A stretch of 31,950 nucleotides of DNA, taken from the NCBI GenBank assembly GCA_040391865.1, contig JBEBWZ010000025.1, positions 1-31,950 on the forward strand, written 5' to 3'. Made by a program: the position numbers and the translations under genes. Below are positions 24,294 to 31,950 of this stretch, one piece after another. Source of the DNA: Solimonas sp040391865. Its GTDB lineage: Bacteria; Pseudomonadota; Gammaproteobacteria; Nevskiales; Nevskiaceae. Under the pieces are notes generated by a model that saw nothing but the letters and a program-made list of their open reading frames with translations, had not been told where the DNA came from and ran no database searches. The first letter of the stretch is position 1. Each line of letters starts with the position of its first letter.

Positions 24294-26864
24294 GCGCGAG
24301 TAGCGCGCCTTGACCGCCGCCGGCATGAACTCCGATTCCTTCATCGCTTCGTCGTACTTCGGCGGCGGATCTTCCGACGACAGACGATTGGCGAAATAGC
24401 GCCCGTCCTTCAGATCGTAAGTCACCACCGGTGCGGTATTGGCCGACTGCACGTCATAGGCGTGCATCAGATGGCCCTCCTGGAAGCGCCAGAGCTGGCC
24501 CTTGTGATCCTCATTCTCGACCAGCACCACGTTCCAGCTGTCCTCGTCGACATAGAAGGTGCGCTTGCCGAAGCTGTGGCGCTTGCCGCCACGCTCGGTC
24601 GCTTCGATCACCCAGACCCGATGCAGTTCGTAGCGCGTGCCTTCGGGATTGAAATGATCCGGCTTCAGCAGATCGGCGTACTTGTAACGGCCGTCGTTGA
24701 GGCGATAGCTGTTGTAGGGGATGTACAGCTCGCGCTTGCCGGTCAGCTTCCAGACATAGCGATCGAACCCGCCGTTGTACATGTCGACCATGTCGATGAA
24801 CATCAGGCCTTCCGAACCCGGGAACGGCTGGTCATACCCTACCGGCGGCACGCGGAACATCTTGCGCATCTTCGGCGGCAGCACCCAGATGTTGCGTGAA
24901 TCCTTGATCGAGTTCGCGGTCTCGTGCACCAGTGCGAGAAAATCGACTTCGTTGCGCGATGATCCGAACCAGGTCAGGTAATAGAGCAGGATGTTCTTCT
25001 GCGCCAGATCGACCGGGTCCTTGATGTTGCCGTAGCGGAACCAGACCCGCTCGGTCTGCTTCAGATACTCCGGAGAGAAGCGCGGCCGCACCACCGCCTG
25101 CGTGGTCTGCAAGATCACCGCATTGCCGCGATAGCGGGTGCGGTGATTCCACATCACCTCGACGCCGGACTGCGGCTTCGGGAACGGAAAGCCCAGACGC
25201 GCGCCCTCCAGCGCATCGGAACCGAGCAGCTTCGCCTTGCCGATGTTGGCCTGCGTCGCAGCAACGATCTCGGCCGGATACGAGACACTGCGCCGTGACG
25301 CGTACACCGGCAGACGATAGCTCGGATAGCGCGCCAGCAAGGCACGGTGGCCAGGGCTGAGATGCTGCCGGTACTGCGCCGCATTGGCCGCGGTGATCAC
25401 GAACTGCGGCTTGTCCTCCGGATAGGGATCGACGATGCGTGCACCGGGCTTGAAGCTGGCCGGCCACTGCGCACGCGACAGCCCGCCGGCCCAGGCCGGA
25501 ATGCTGCCATCACGATTCGGCGGCGCTTCCGCACCGATCGGCGTCAGATTGTCACGCGGACCGGAGACCGCTTCGGCAGGATCGGTGCCGGCAGCAGTCA
25601 GGGTCATCGACTCGCCGGTCATGCGACCACTGAGGAGAATCGTTTCGCTGTCGCGCGCGCGCCGCTCGGAGGCGGCCGCCATCGCCTGCTCGCGCGCCTT
25701 GCCGGTTTCCAGATACTTCACCCACTCGGCGGCAAGCTTGCGGGTGGAAGTCTGCTGGCTCGCTTCGCGAAAAGTCTCGATCGCCCCTTCGATATCCGCC
25801 TGCTGATAGCGCGCCATGCCCAGTGCCATGAACGTCGCGCCATCCTTGGCGCCCCGCGCGATCGCCTGCTCCAGGGCCTCGGCAGCCTGCGGATAGGCCT
25901 CGCGGTCCATGTACAGCTGCGCACGCTGCTGATACAGCTCGACACTGGGCGCCAGCCGGATCGCGTCATCCAGCGCCGCGAGCGCCAGCGCCGATTCCCG
26001 CGCCGCCAGCCACAGGCCAGCGCGCAATCTTGCGGTGCTGGCGTTGAGCGGAATCAGATCGCGCTCCATCCAGGTCTGCAATGCCGATGCCGCCTCGAAC
26101 GGAGCACCGATCTGCACAATCAGATTCACCAGCCGCAAGCGCTCGTCGGCCGTGCTCAGATAACCCAGCCGATTGGCAATCTCCATCACCGCCGCCGCGC
26201 GCGCGCGATTGCCGAACTTGCTGTGCAGGGCCGCCAGCCGCAACCAGTCGTCACCTTGACTGGGATCATCCTGCAACAGCTGCTCCAGATACGGCAGCGC
26301 GTCCTTGTCGCGACCTGCGCCCATCAACGCCGCGGCCATCGCGCGCCGCCACGACGGATCTGCCTTCGGTCGCGCGGCCAGTGCCTTCTCCAGCAGCGGC
26401 ACCGCGTCCTTGTAGCGTTTCGCTTCGACATACGCGGCGCCGAGCGCCACCATCAGCTCCGGTGGCGCCTTGCCGGTTTTCACCTGGGCTTCGAGCTGCG
26501 GAATGATTTTCTTGTAGTCGCCACTGGCCAGATACAGCTGCGACAGATCCTTGCGCATCTGCTCCGCCGCGATTCCCGACAGCGCGTTCTGCGACAGCGC
26601 CTGCTCCAGATACTTGCTGGCCTGTGCGAAATCGTTCTTGGCCGCCGCCTGCGCCGCAAGATCCCGCAGCAGCAGTGCCTTGGCATACGGGTCGGTGGTG
26701 CCCTGCAGCAGTTTGCGCGGATCCTGCTGCGGCTTTTCCGGCGGCGGCGCATCGAGTTCCTTGACCTCGCTGCGGTACTGCTGCGCGGCAGCCGGCAGCG
26801 CACTGCCCAAGGCGGCTAGCGCCAGCAGGACACTGGCCAGATGACGGACGAGAGCGTGACTCAT
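24291..26864 (-). CDS. Exported TPR protein fused to DUF1329
   Basis: This 857-residue protein has a signal peptide (about 1-28, ending ALPAAAQQ). Residues about 60-400 are tetratricopeptide-type helical repeats (for example DLSQLYLASGDYKKIIPQLE and LGAAYVEAKRYKDAVPLLEKAL, both about 105-165). They match the TPR protein that usually closes TonB2/TtpC operons. Residues about 435-850 are a complete DUF1329 domain: LTPIGAE, GSIPAW, LGFPFPKPQSG, YIPYNSYR, RYELHRVWVIEA and KRTFYVDEDSW all correspond to blocks in the stand-alone protein at 20930-22285. The ATG overlaps the tonB stop by 4 bp (ATGA). The fusion suggests the DUF1329 unit acts with the TonB machine in the periplasm. That role is inferred. 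Confidence 0.9.
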   Translation of the reverse strand: MSHALVRHLASVLLALAALGSALPAAAQQYRSEVKELDAPPPEKPQQDPRKLLQGTTDPYAKALLLRDLAAQAAAKNDFAQASKYLEQALSQNALSGIAAEQMRKDLSQLYLASGDYKKIIPQLEAQVKTGKAPPELMVALGAAYVEAKRYKDAVPLLEKALAARPKADPSWRRAMAAALMGAGRDKDALPYLEQLLQDDPSQGDDWLRLAALHSKFGNRARAAAVMEIANRLGYLSTADERLRLVNLIVQIGAPFEAASALQTWMERDLIPLNASTARLRAGLWLAARESALALAALDDAIRLAPSVELYQQRAQLYMDREAYPQAAEALEQAIARGAKDGATFMALGMARYQQADIEGAIETFREASQQTSTRKLAAEWVKYLETGKAREQAMAAASERRARDSETILLSGRMTGESMTLTAAGTDPAEAVSGPRDNLTPIGAEAPPNRDGSIPAWAGGLSRAQWPASFKPGARIVDPYPEDKPQFVITAANAAQYRQHLSPGHRALLARYPSYRLPVYASRRSVSYPAEIVAATQANIGKAKLLGSDALEGARLGFPFPKPQSGVEVMWNHRTRYRGNAVILQTTQAVVRPRFSPEYLKQTERVWFRYGNIKDPVDLAQKNILLYYLTWFGSSRNEVDFLALVHETANSIKDSRNIWVLPPKMRKMFRVPPVGYDQPFPGSEGLMFIDMVDMYNGGFDRYVWKLTGKRELYIPYNSYRLNDGRYKYADLLKPDHFNPEGTRYELHRVWVIEATERGGKRHSFGKRTFYVDEDSWNVVLVENEDHKGQLWRFQEGHLMHAYDVQSANTAPVVTYDLKDGRYFANRLSSEDPPPKYDEAMKESEFMPAAVKARYSR

Positions 26865-27571
26865 TGCCAGTTGTACGCGCAGTCGGCGGGGTCCATCGGA
26901 ACGCGCTGTTTCACTTCGCGCGCCTTGCTGTGCGATTCATAAATCCAGTGCGACACGCTTTCGATCATCGCCGCCTCGAACACTCCGCGAGGATTGGCAT
27001 CGATCAGCTTCACATCGGCAACACGACCATTCGGCAGCACCGTGAACACCACCTCGACCCAGCCCTTGATGCCCTGCTTGCAGGCCCATTCCGGAATCTG
27101 CGGGCGCGCCGTCGACAGCGGTACCAGTGGCTTGCCCTTGAACCCCTGCCCCTTGCCGTATCCGCCGCCACCGGAACCCGAACCGCCACCACCGGCGCCG
27201 CGTCCGGCGAAGCCGCCGAAGGCACCGCTGCTGCCGAGATGCAGGCCGCCGCTGCCCAGCGTGATCGGCAAGGCAATCGTTCCGGCCTCGAACGGTGATA
27301 CCGCGGCGCTCGGCGTCGCGATCGACGGCAGATCGGGACGCGCCATCGACGGCGGCGCAGCCGGCGGTGGCGGCGGTGCGGAATCGAGGCTCTGCAAGGG
27401 ATCGGAATCCTGATCCTGCTGCGGCTGTACCACCTCGATCCCTTCGAGCACGCGCTGCGGCTCGGCATACTCGCCCTGCGGCGGTGCCACCAGCCAGTAC
27501 ATGATCAGAAACATGATCAGCACCAGCAGCAGCGCAGCGGCCGGAATCAGGAACCAGCGCAGATTCGCCAT
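26861..27571 (-). CDS. TonB2-like energy transducer
   Basis: This 236-residue protein has a single N-terminal membrane anchor (about 6-29), a short proline run (PPPPPAAPP) and an unusual long glycine-rich linker (GRGAGGGGSGSGGGGYGKG, described as Gly/Ser-rich, about 117-145). A TonB C-terminal domain follows (GWVEVVFTVLPNGRVADVKLIDANPRGVFEAA region, about 170-200). Two cysteines bracket this domain (PEWACKQG and near the C-terminus DCAYNW) and could form a disulfide in the periplasm. ATG 27571 or the adjacent GTG at 27574 (GGAG 10 nt upstream) is the likely start. Longer starts would overlap exbD. TonB couples ExbB/ExbD proton flow to periplasmic or outer-membrane partners. Confidence 0.9.
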   Translation of the reverse strand: MANLRWFLIPAAALLLVLIMFLIMYWLVAPPQGEYAEPQRVLEGIEVVQPQQDQDSDPLQSLDSAPPPPPAAPPSMARPDLPSIATPSAAVSPFEAGTIALPITLGSGGLHLGSSGAFGGFAGRGAGGGGSGSGGGGYGKGQGFKGKPLVPLSTARPQIPEWACKQGIKGWVEVVFTVLPNGRVADVKLIDANPRGVFEAAMIESVSHWIYESHSKAREVKQRVPMDPADCAYNWQ

Positions 27572-27626
27572 CACCAGAGCGGGGCTCCGTGACGAATGCG
27601 AACGATCACCTGCCGGTACGCGCGGA

Positions 27627-28031
27627 TCATTTTGGCGTTGCGGCAATGGCGACATCGGCGACACCGGCCAGACGCACCTGATCCATGGTCTCGACCATCA
27701 ACCCTGCACGTGCGGCCTGATCCGCCTGGATCACCACGCTGGCCTGCGGATGCTGCTGCTTCAGCTTCTCGATGGTCGGCCGCACGGTGCGGATATCCAC
27801 ACGCGACTTGTCGATCCAGATCTCGTTCTGTGCCGAGATCGCGACAAAGATGTTGGCGCGCTCCTCCTTCTGCGCTGTTTCCGCCGCCGGGCGATTGACG
27901 CGGATGCCCGACTCGCTGACGAATGCCGCGGTGATGATGAAAAAGATCAACAGGTTCATGATGAAATCGAGCATCGGCGCAAGGTCGATACCGGTTTCCT
28001 CGTGTTGCGGCGTATGCCGTCGCATTCTCAT
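27627..28031 (-). CDS. ExbD2-like biopolymer transport protein
   Basis: This 134-residue ExbD/TolR-family protein has a short cytosolic N-terminus, one transmembrane helix (about 18-38) and a periplasmic domain. The proton-carrying aspartate is Asp22 in LAPMLDFIMNLLIFF, the position of Asp25 in E. coli ExbD. The periplasmic part ends in VADVAIAATPK, near the usual ExbD end. It follows exbB2 by 36 bp and precedes tonB by about 55 bp. Together with the two ExbB-type proteins it would form the proton-driven stator of the system. Confidence 0.95.
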   Translation of the reverse strand: MRMRRHTPQHEETGIDLAPMLDFIMNLLIFFIITAAFVSESGIRVNRPAAETAQKEERANIFVAISAQNEIWIDKSRVDIRTVRPTIEKLKQQHPQASVVIQADQAARAGLMVETMDQVRLAGVADVAIAATPK

Positions 28032-28067
28032 ATCAGCTGCAATCCCCGCTCAGCCTGAGCATCGCGT

Positions 28068-28616
28068 TCATTCGTGGACCAACACATCGTTGAGCCGCTC
28101 GGATTCGCGACGCGCGCGCATCTCGAACTGCTGGATCGAGTACATCCCGGACAGGCTGACCGCGAGGCCGGCCATGGTCGAAATCATCGCCTGCGACACG
28201 CCCGACGCCATGGTCTGCGCATCCGCACGCCCCTTCAGCGCCATCACGTCGAACACTTCCAACATGCCCACCACCGTTCCCATCAGGCCCAGCAAGGGAC
28301 ACAGGGGAATGATCGCGCGCAGGATCGGCAGCGTCGCCTCCATCGCCAGCCGCGCTTCGGAAATCATCTGAGCCCGGATGCGGCGTGCATGCCAGGAACT
28401 GCGCTCGACGCGAGCGTCCCATTCCTTGCGCAATGTCTCCTGCTGCCGTGGAAACAGCCGCGCGAAGTACCAGTAGCGCTCGAGGATCAAGGTCCACATC
28501 ACCAATGCCGTGAAAAAGATCACGACCAGTACCGGCCCGCCGGCATCGAAAAAATCCGTCAGCGATGCGAACGGGCTCAGCAGCCCCTGTCGCCACTGCT
28601 CCAGGCTAGGCAGCAC
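28068..28616 (-). CDS. ExbB2-like MotA/TolQ/ExbB proton channel protein
   Basis: This 182-residue protein, sized like Vibrio ExbB2, has three transmembrane segments: one near 30-50 (VLVVIFFTALVMWTLILE) and two in the MotA/TolQ/ExbB domain (LPILRAIIPLCPLLGLMGTV, and MISTMAGLAVSLSGMYS). The GTG at 28616 was chosen because GGAGGG lies 5 nt upstream; this overlaps the end of the TtpC-like gene by 11 nt. An ATG-like start further upstream would overlap by over 50 nt and lacks a ribosome site. It lines the channel with ExbD. Confidence 0.93.
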   Translation of the reverse strand: MLPSLEQWRQGLLSPFASLTDFFDAGGPVLVVIFFTALVMWTLILERYWYFARLFPRQQETLRKEWDARVERSSWHARRIRAQMISEARLAMEATLPILRAIIPLCPLLGLMGTVVGMLEVFDVMALKGRADAQTMASGVSQAMISTMAGLAVSLSGMYSIQQFEMRARRESERLNDVLVHE

Positions 28617-29952
28617 GCGCGCCCTCCAGGCGTCGCGCCAGCAAACCTGCGCTTTGCTCATCGAGGATCTGGATCAGCGCACGCGAGCGCGTTGCCAGCA
28701 ACGAATTGATGAACAGCAGCGGGATCGCAATACCCAGACCCAGCACCGTTGCCACCATCGCCTGCGAGATACCGCCCGCCATGACGCGCGGGTCGCCGGC
28801 ACCGGCTTCGAGAATCGCCTGGAAGGTGATGATCATGCCGACCACCGTTCCCAGCAGCCCCAGCAAGGGTCCGGCGGCAACGATCATGCGGATCAGATTC
28901 TGGAAACGCTCGATGCGCGGCGTTTCGCGCAGCACCGCTTCGGACAGATGCAGCTCCAGCACCTCCGGATCGGCGGTCGTTTCATCCTTCAGCACCGCGA
29001 GCACACGTCCCAGCGGATTGTCGGCACGCGGGGTGCGTGTGTTCTGCAGCTGCTCGCGCACCTTGCGACTGATGCCGATCAGGAACACCAGCTGATAGAG
29101 CGCCAGCACTGCGCCGATCACGCCGATCAGGATGATCACGTAGCCGATGAACCCACCTTGATGCACACGTTCCATCAGCGATGGCTTCAAGGTATAGAGC
29201 CGCAACAGTTCACCGCGGGTCGGGTCGACCAGTACCGGTGCGTAGCCTTGTCCGGCCTTGGCAAAATCGCGCAGCAAACCCTCATGCCCCGGTTGCCGGC
29301 TCAGCAGACTCAGATGACCGCTGGACGGATCGACGGTCAGCAAACGCCCATCGGCAAATGCCGTGAACAAGCCGACACGTACCACCTCGGCCTCGCTGCG
29401 CACCCCTTCGTCGTTGACGATTTCACTGTTGAAGCGCGCAACGCGCCCGCCTTCGGCAATCTCTTCGGCCAGCAGTACCCACAGCTGCTCCAGCTCGGTA
29501 ATGCCCGGCAATTCGCTGGCCTGTGCCAACTGATCGAGAAACGCGAGGCGCTCCGGCGCCTGCGCGGTCACCAGTGAATCGCCGGCACGCACGCGGAAAT
29601 CGCTCGCGGTCTGCTTGACGCCGGCGTACATCGCACTGGCATCACCGATGCGCGCGATCAGGCTCTGCTTCATCGCCGCGATTTCCACCTGCCCAGCATC
29701 GAACTGCGATTTGGCGCGCGCCGCACGCGTTTCGGCCGCACCGAGATCGGCCTGCGCCTTCTGCAGCATCGATTGCTGCGCGTTGCGCTCCTTCAGGAAG
29801 CGGGCCTCACGTTCGCGATTGAGCTGCGTCGACTGCAGTGCCGACTCGCGGATCTGCTTCAGCAGATCATTCATCCCGTCCTTGCCGGCTGCGGGCGCCT
29901 GCGCCCATGCGAGACCTGGCAACAACATCAACAAAAAGACAATTTTCTTCAC
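28606..29952 (-). CDS. TtpC-like large ExbB/MotA-family protein with periplasmic domain
   Basis: This 448-residue protein begins with a signal peptide (about 1-17, KKIVFLLMLLPGLAWA). A periplasmic coiled coil (about 28-105) follows, then a mixed domain to about 265. A transmembrane helix (about 268-295) leads into the MotA/TolQ/ExbB proton channel domain, with AAGPLLGLLGTVVGMI and ATVLGLGIAIPLLF. This architecture is that of TtpC, the extra component required by the TonB2 system in Vibrio. The start is GTG, overlapping the DUF3450 stop by 4 bp (GTGA), with AGGAG 7 nt upstream. It probably bridges the inner-membrane motor to periplasmic partners. Confidence 0.93.
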   Translation of the reverse strand: MKKIVFLLMLLPGLAWAQAPAAGKDGMNDLLKQIRESALQSTQLNREREARFLKERNAQQSMLQKAQADLGAAETRAARAKSQFDAGQVEIAAMKQSLIARIGDASAMYAGVKQTASDFRVRAGDSLVTAQAPERLAFLDQLAQASELPGITELEQLWVLLAEEIAEGGRVARFNSEIVNDEGVRSEAEVVRVGLFTAFADGRLLTVDPSSGHLSLLSRQPGHEGLLRDFAKAGQGYAPVLVDPTRGELLRLYTLKPSLMERVHQGGFIGYVIILIGVIGAVLALYQLVFLIGISRKVREQLQNTRTPRADNPLGRVLAVLKDETTADPEVLELHLSEAVLRETPRIERFQNLIRMIVAAGPLLGLLGTVVGMIITFQAILEAGAGDPRVMAGGISQAMVATVLGLGIAIPLLFINSLLATRSRALIQILDEQSAGLLARRLEGARAA

Positions 29953-30704
29953 GGCTGCACTCCTGCAACGGGCATCGGCAGCACCAGCAGATCAGCGGCC
30001 TTGGTCTCGCGCGCCATGCGAATGCCATTGCGCACAGCCGCTTCATAACGGCGCTCCAGCGGTTGCCAATGGCCGGCCGCGGCATCCCAGTAACTGACTT
30101 CCTTGCCATCGAGGGTGATCGCGTAGAGGCCGACGCGGCCCGTACGCAGCACATCGACGGTACGGCCATCGATCTCCGCGCGTTCCGCGCCGAGGCTACG
30201 GCCGTAGTCGGCCTCGATCTGATAGGCCTCGAGGACGCGCCGGTATTTTTCCGACACCGCCGTGTCCGGATTCGCCATCAAGCGCTTCAGCTGGTCGATG
30301 CGGTCCTTGCGCTCCTGTTGCAGGAACGGCAGATCGGCCGCCACCAGTTTTTCCAGACCGTCGAGCATGCGCAGCATCAGCGGCAACACTTCACGCTCGG
30401 TGCGCTCCATCTCCACCAGCTGTCGCTTCAGCGATTCACGCTCTGCTTGCTGTCCCGAGACCAGTTGATCCAGTTGCTCGGCATAGACATTGAGCTGCTG
30501 CGATTGCCACAACGCGGCCCGATATCGCTCGAGCAGTGCGCGCGTCTGGTCGTCAAGCGTATCGATTCGCTGCTGTGATTGCGCAGAGGCGCGCTGCGAC
30601 TGTGCGGTGGCATCGATCGCTCGCGACACGGTGTCGGTCTGCGCCACGGCCGGCAGTGTCAGGGACAGCGCCAGCAAACCGCCGGCCATACGGGAAATAC
30701 GCAT
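29949..30704 (-). CDS. DUF3450 exported coiled-coil protein
   Basis: This 251-residue protein has a signal peptide (MRISRMAGGLLALSLTLPAVA), then a glutamine-rich coiled coil (about 28-115) and a C-terminal globular part with VGLYAITLDGKEVSYWD. This is DUF3450, a family that almost always precedes TtpC-type genes. Its role is unknown; periplasmic coiled coils fit a spacer or adaptor between TtpC and the outer membrane or peptidoglycan. ATG 30704 has GGAAGGAG just upstream, better than the earlier in-frame ATG at 30728. It overlaps the next gene by 4 bp. Confidence 0.9.
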   Translation of the reverse strand: MRISRMAGGLLALSLTLPAVAQTDTVSRAIDATAQSQRASAQSQQRIDTLDDQTRALLERYRAALWQSQQLNVYAEQLDQLVSGQQAERESLKRQLVEMERTEREVLPLMLRMLDGLEKLVAADLPFLQQERKDRIDQLKRLMANPDTAVSEKYRRVLEAYQIEADYGRSLGAERAEIDGRTVDVLRTGRVGLYAITLDGKEVSYWDAAAGHWQPLERRYEAAVRNGIRMARETKAADLLVLPMPVAGVQP

Positions 30705-30736
30705 CCCACTCCTTCCATTGTTATGCATCGCGTTGC

Positions 30737-31534
30737 TCAGGCCGCCTGCGACGGCCGCTGCTCCAGACGTTGTTCGATCGGCCGTAACCAGCCACAGATC
30801 GCATGTACCATTTCATCGGTCTGCTCGTCATCGATCACCCAATGACCACGCTCCGGATAATGTCGCAATGAAGCCTGCGGATAACGGGCAGCCACCTTGC
30901 GTACGACAGCTGCCGGCGTCAAACGATCCTGGCCGCAACTGACGATGTAGACCGGACACCGGATCTGCTTCGCATCGATTGCCGAGGCCCGCGCGAAATC
31001 GCTCCACCACAGACCGATCTCCGCAGTCGCGCGGCCCGACTCATGGACCAGTCCCTCGTACAGACGACGGTGACGATCATGAGGCACCGTATTGAAGGCC
31101 GAGAGCCGCGCGCGCTCGAAGCTCGGCTTATGCGCGTTGCGCCAGAACAGCCCACTCAGCATCCAGGGCAGGAACGGCACCAGATTCGACCAGCGCAAGG
31201 CGTTCACGCCCCAGGGTGGCGCCGGCGTCAACAACACCAGCGCAGCCGGCTGCAGTCGCAGGGCCAGTTGCTGCGCCAGCAATCCCCCCATCGAATGGCC
31301 GATCAGGACGGGCGGACGCTCGAAGTTCTGAGCCGCGACCTCCTGCTCCAGAGCCGACAGATAGTCCCGCAGTCCGAGCCTGCGTACCTGCAGCGGCTGA
31401 TCGGGCACCGTCGTATGACCTGGCAGCGACGGCGCAAAACAGCGGTAGCCGCGCGGCTCCATTAGTTCGCGCACACGCGTCCAGTTGGCACCCGTGCACC
31501 ACATCCCGTGAATCAAAACGACCGGCGTGCTCAT
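30737..31534 (-). CDS. Alpha/beta hydrolase, first gene of the TonB2-type operon
   Basis: This 265-residue cytosolic alpha/beta-hydrolase-fold protein has no signal peptide. The oxyanion-side motif HGMWCTGANW is near residue 9, the nucleophile is Ser81 in IGHSMGG, the acid is probably Asp203 in CGQDRLTPA and the base His231 in ERGHWVID. This is a complete catalytic triad. Substrate cannot be told from sequence; esters or lipids are usual for the group. It lies 32 bp upstream of the DUF3450 gene on the same strand, with no terminator between, so it is likely part of that operon. The ATG has GGGAGA upstream at a rather long distance. Confidence 0.9.
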   Translation of the reverse strand: MSTPVVLIHGMWCTGANWTRVRELMEPRGYRCFAPSLPGHTTVPDQPLQVRRLGLRDYLSALEQEVAAQNFERPPVLIGHSMGGLLAQQLALRLQPAALVLLTPAPPWGVNALRWSNLVPFLPWMLSGLFWRNAHKPSFERARLSAFNTVPHDRHRRLYEGLVHESGRATAEIGLWWSDFARASAIDAKQIRCPVYIVSCGQDRLTPAAVVRKVAARYPQASLRHYPERGHWVIDDEQTDEMVHAICGWLRPIEQRLEQRPSQAA

Positions 31535-31854
31535 GGAACCGAATCTCCCAAGATCTCTGGCGGCGTAAGTGGTCGGCAGTTGCCGGCACGGTCTCTGCCA
31601 TTGCCCCCAATGGCGGACGCGTAATCGTAAGTGCCGACGGCGTTACGTCGTAATCTAGCACGCAGAATCCGATTCTCCGGAAAAAATTTCCGCTCTATCG
31701 TCCACGTCGCCGTGATCGCCCACCTCGCCCTGATGAATGAGGTACGGGAATCGTTGCTCAGACACGGACGAGCACGGAAACCACGTCCGTCATTGTCCTT
31801 CGCAAGGTCTTGCCCCTGCGCTCCCCAGCGCTCGCATCAAGGCACATCACAGGC
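31535..31854. other. Intergenic region upstream of the hydrolase operon
   Basis: About 320 bp without a supported gene. It holds a 7-bp hairpin GCCATTG-CCCC-CAATGGC (31597-31614) and an A/T-rich dyad CGGAAA-AAA-TTTCCG (31678-31692). Both lie upstream of the hydrolase start and could be regulatory. No confident -35/-10 pair for the minus-strand operon was found. The right-hand part carries no recognisable signal before the tRNA terminator. Confidence 0.5.
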
Positions 31855-31882
31855 AAATAAAAAGGCGCCTTGCGGGCGCCTT
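31855..31882 (-). terminator. Intrinsic terminator after tRNA-Asp
   Basis: Stem AAGGCGCC (31862-31869) with GGCGCCTT (31875-31882), 8 bp, 5-nt loop. The plus-strand A-rich run AAATAAAAA (31855-31863) gives a minus-strand T-tract. It lies 13 bp beyond the encoded CCA end of the tRNA. Confidence 0.92.
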
Positions 31883-31895
31883 GATATTGATGTTG

Positions 31896-31950
31896 TGGCG
31901 GAGCGGACGGGACTCGAACCCGCGACCCTCGGCGTGACAGGCCGATATTC
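31896..31950 (-). tRNA. tRNA-Asp (anticodon GUC), 5' part cut by window edge
   Basis: On the minus strand the 3' part of a tRNA is visible: encoded CCA (31896-31898), discriminator G, acceptor 3' strand (31900-31906), T-arm with a 5-bp stem (31907-31911 / 31919-31923) and anticodon stem TCGGC/GCCGA (31941-31945 / 31929-31933). The 7-nt anticodon loop CTGTCAC has anticodon GTC, hence Asp. The D-arm and acceptor 5' strand lie beyond the right edge. Confidence 0.95.

Noticed and set aside
25347..26819. 490-codon plus-strand open frame antisense to the TPR-DUF1329 gene
   Set aside because: Arg/Gln/Leu-rich shadow frame of a high-GC gene.
29949..29952. Frameshift between the DUF3450 and TtpC-like genes
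   Set aside because: The 4-bp GTGA overlap with a proper AGGAG upstream is normal stop-start coupling, and both proteins are full length.
31128..31661. Minus-strand open frame extending upstream of the hydrolase in another frame
   Set aside because: Overlaps most of the hydrolase gene, shows no domain and has no convincing start.
31737..31937. Small open frame ending in a GRDSNPRPSA-like peptide
   Set aside because: This peptide is the familiar artefact of translating across the antisense strand of a tRNA; the tRNA-Asp gene explains it.

Overview
The window looks like chromosomal core sequence from a high-GC gammaproteobacterium. The order mltD–gloB–(divergent) methyltransferase–rnhA is the arrangement known from Pseudomonas and relatives. 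DUF1329 proteins together with a TtpC-type TonB system suggest a Xanthomonadales/Nevskiales-like or Pseudomonas-like lineage; this is inference from gene content. No insertion sequence, phage gene, CRISPR array or integrase is visible. Nearly all of the sequence is coding.

Layout. 1-3.4 kb: a heptamer tandem repeat, then rnhA and a YafS-like methyltransferase on the minus strand, and gloB and mltD on the plus strand. 3.4-5.9 kb: lon (minus) with its own intrinsic terminator and a candidate heat-shock promoter. 6.0-14.2 kb: a minus-strand envelope cluster made of a small membrane-anchored protein, a very large alpha-2-macroglobulin and penicillin-binding protein 1C, the known A2M/PBP1C pairing. 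14.3-16.0 kb: a plus-strand fusion of a ZIP metal transporter with an ArsP/SO_0444-like permease half. 16.0-20.1 kb: class II DAHP synthase (minus), divergent from mutS (plus). 20.1-22.3 kb: DUF2970, DUF2505 and a stand-alone DUF1329 protein (all minus). 22.4-24.3 kb: an ABC1/UbiB-like kinase and a small unknown protein whose divergent start codons lie only 9 bp apart.

24.3-31.5 kb is the most interesting part. A compact minus-strand operon runs, in order of transcription, alpha/beta hydrolase, DUF3450 coiled-coil protein, TtpC-like large ExbB, ExbB2, ExbD2, TonB2, and an exported TPR protein fused to a complete DUF1329 domain. Most junctions overlap or are very short. The DUF3450–TtpC–ExbB–ExbD–TonB–TPR set is the TonB2-type energy-transducing system of Vibrio and relatives. 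Covalent fusion of its TPR component to DUF1329, with a second DUF1329 protein encoded 2 kb away, suggests that DUF1329 proteins (often annotated as outer-membrane lipoprotein-sorting-like) are clients or effectors of a proton-motive-force-driven periplasmic machine.

The right edge cuts a minus-strand tRNA-Asp(GUC) gene, which is followed by an intrinsic terminator.
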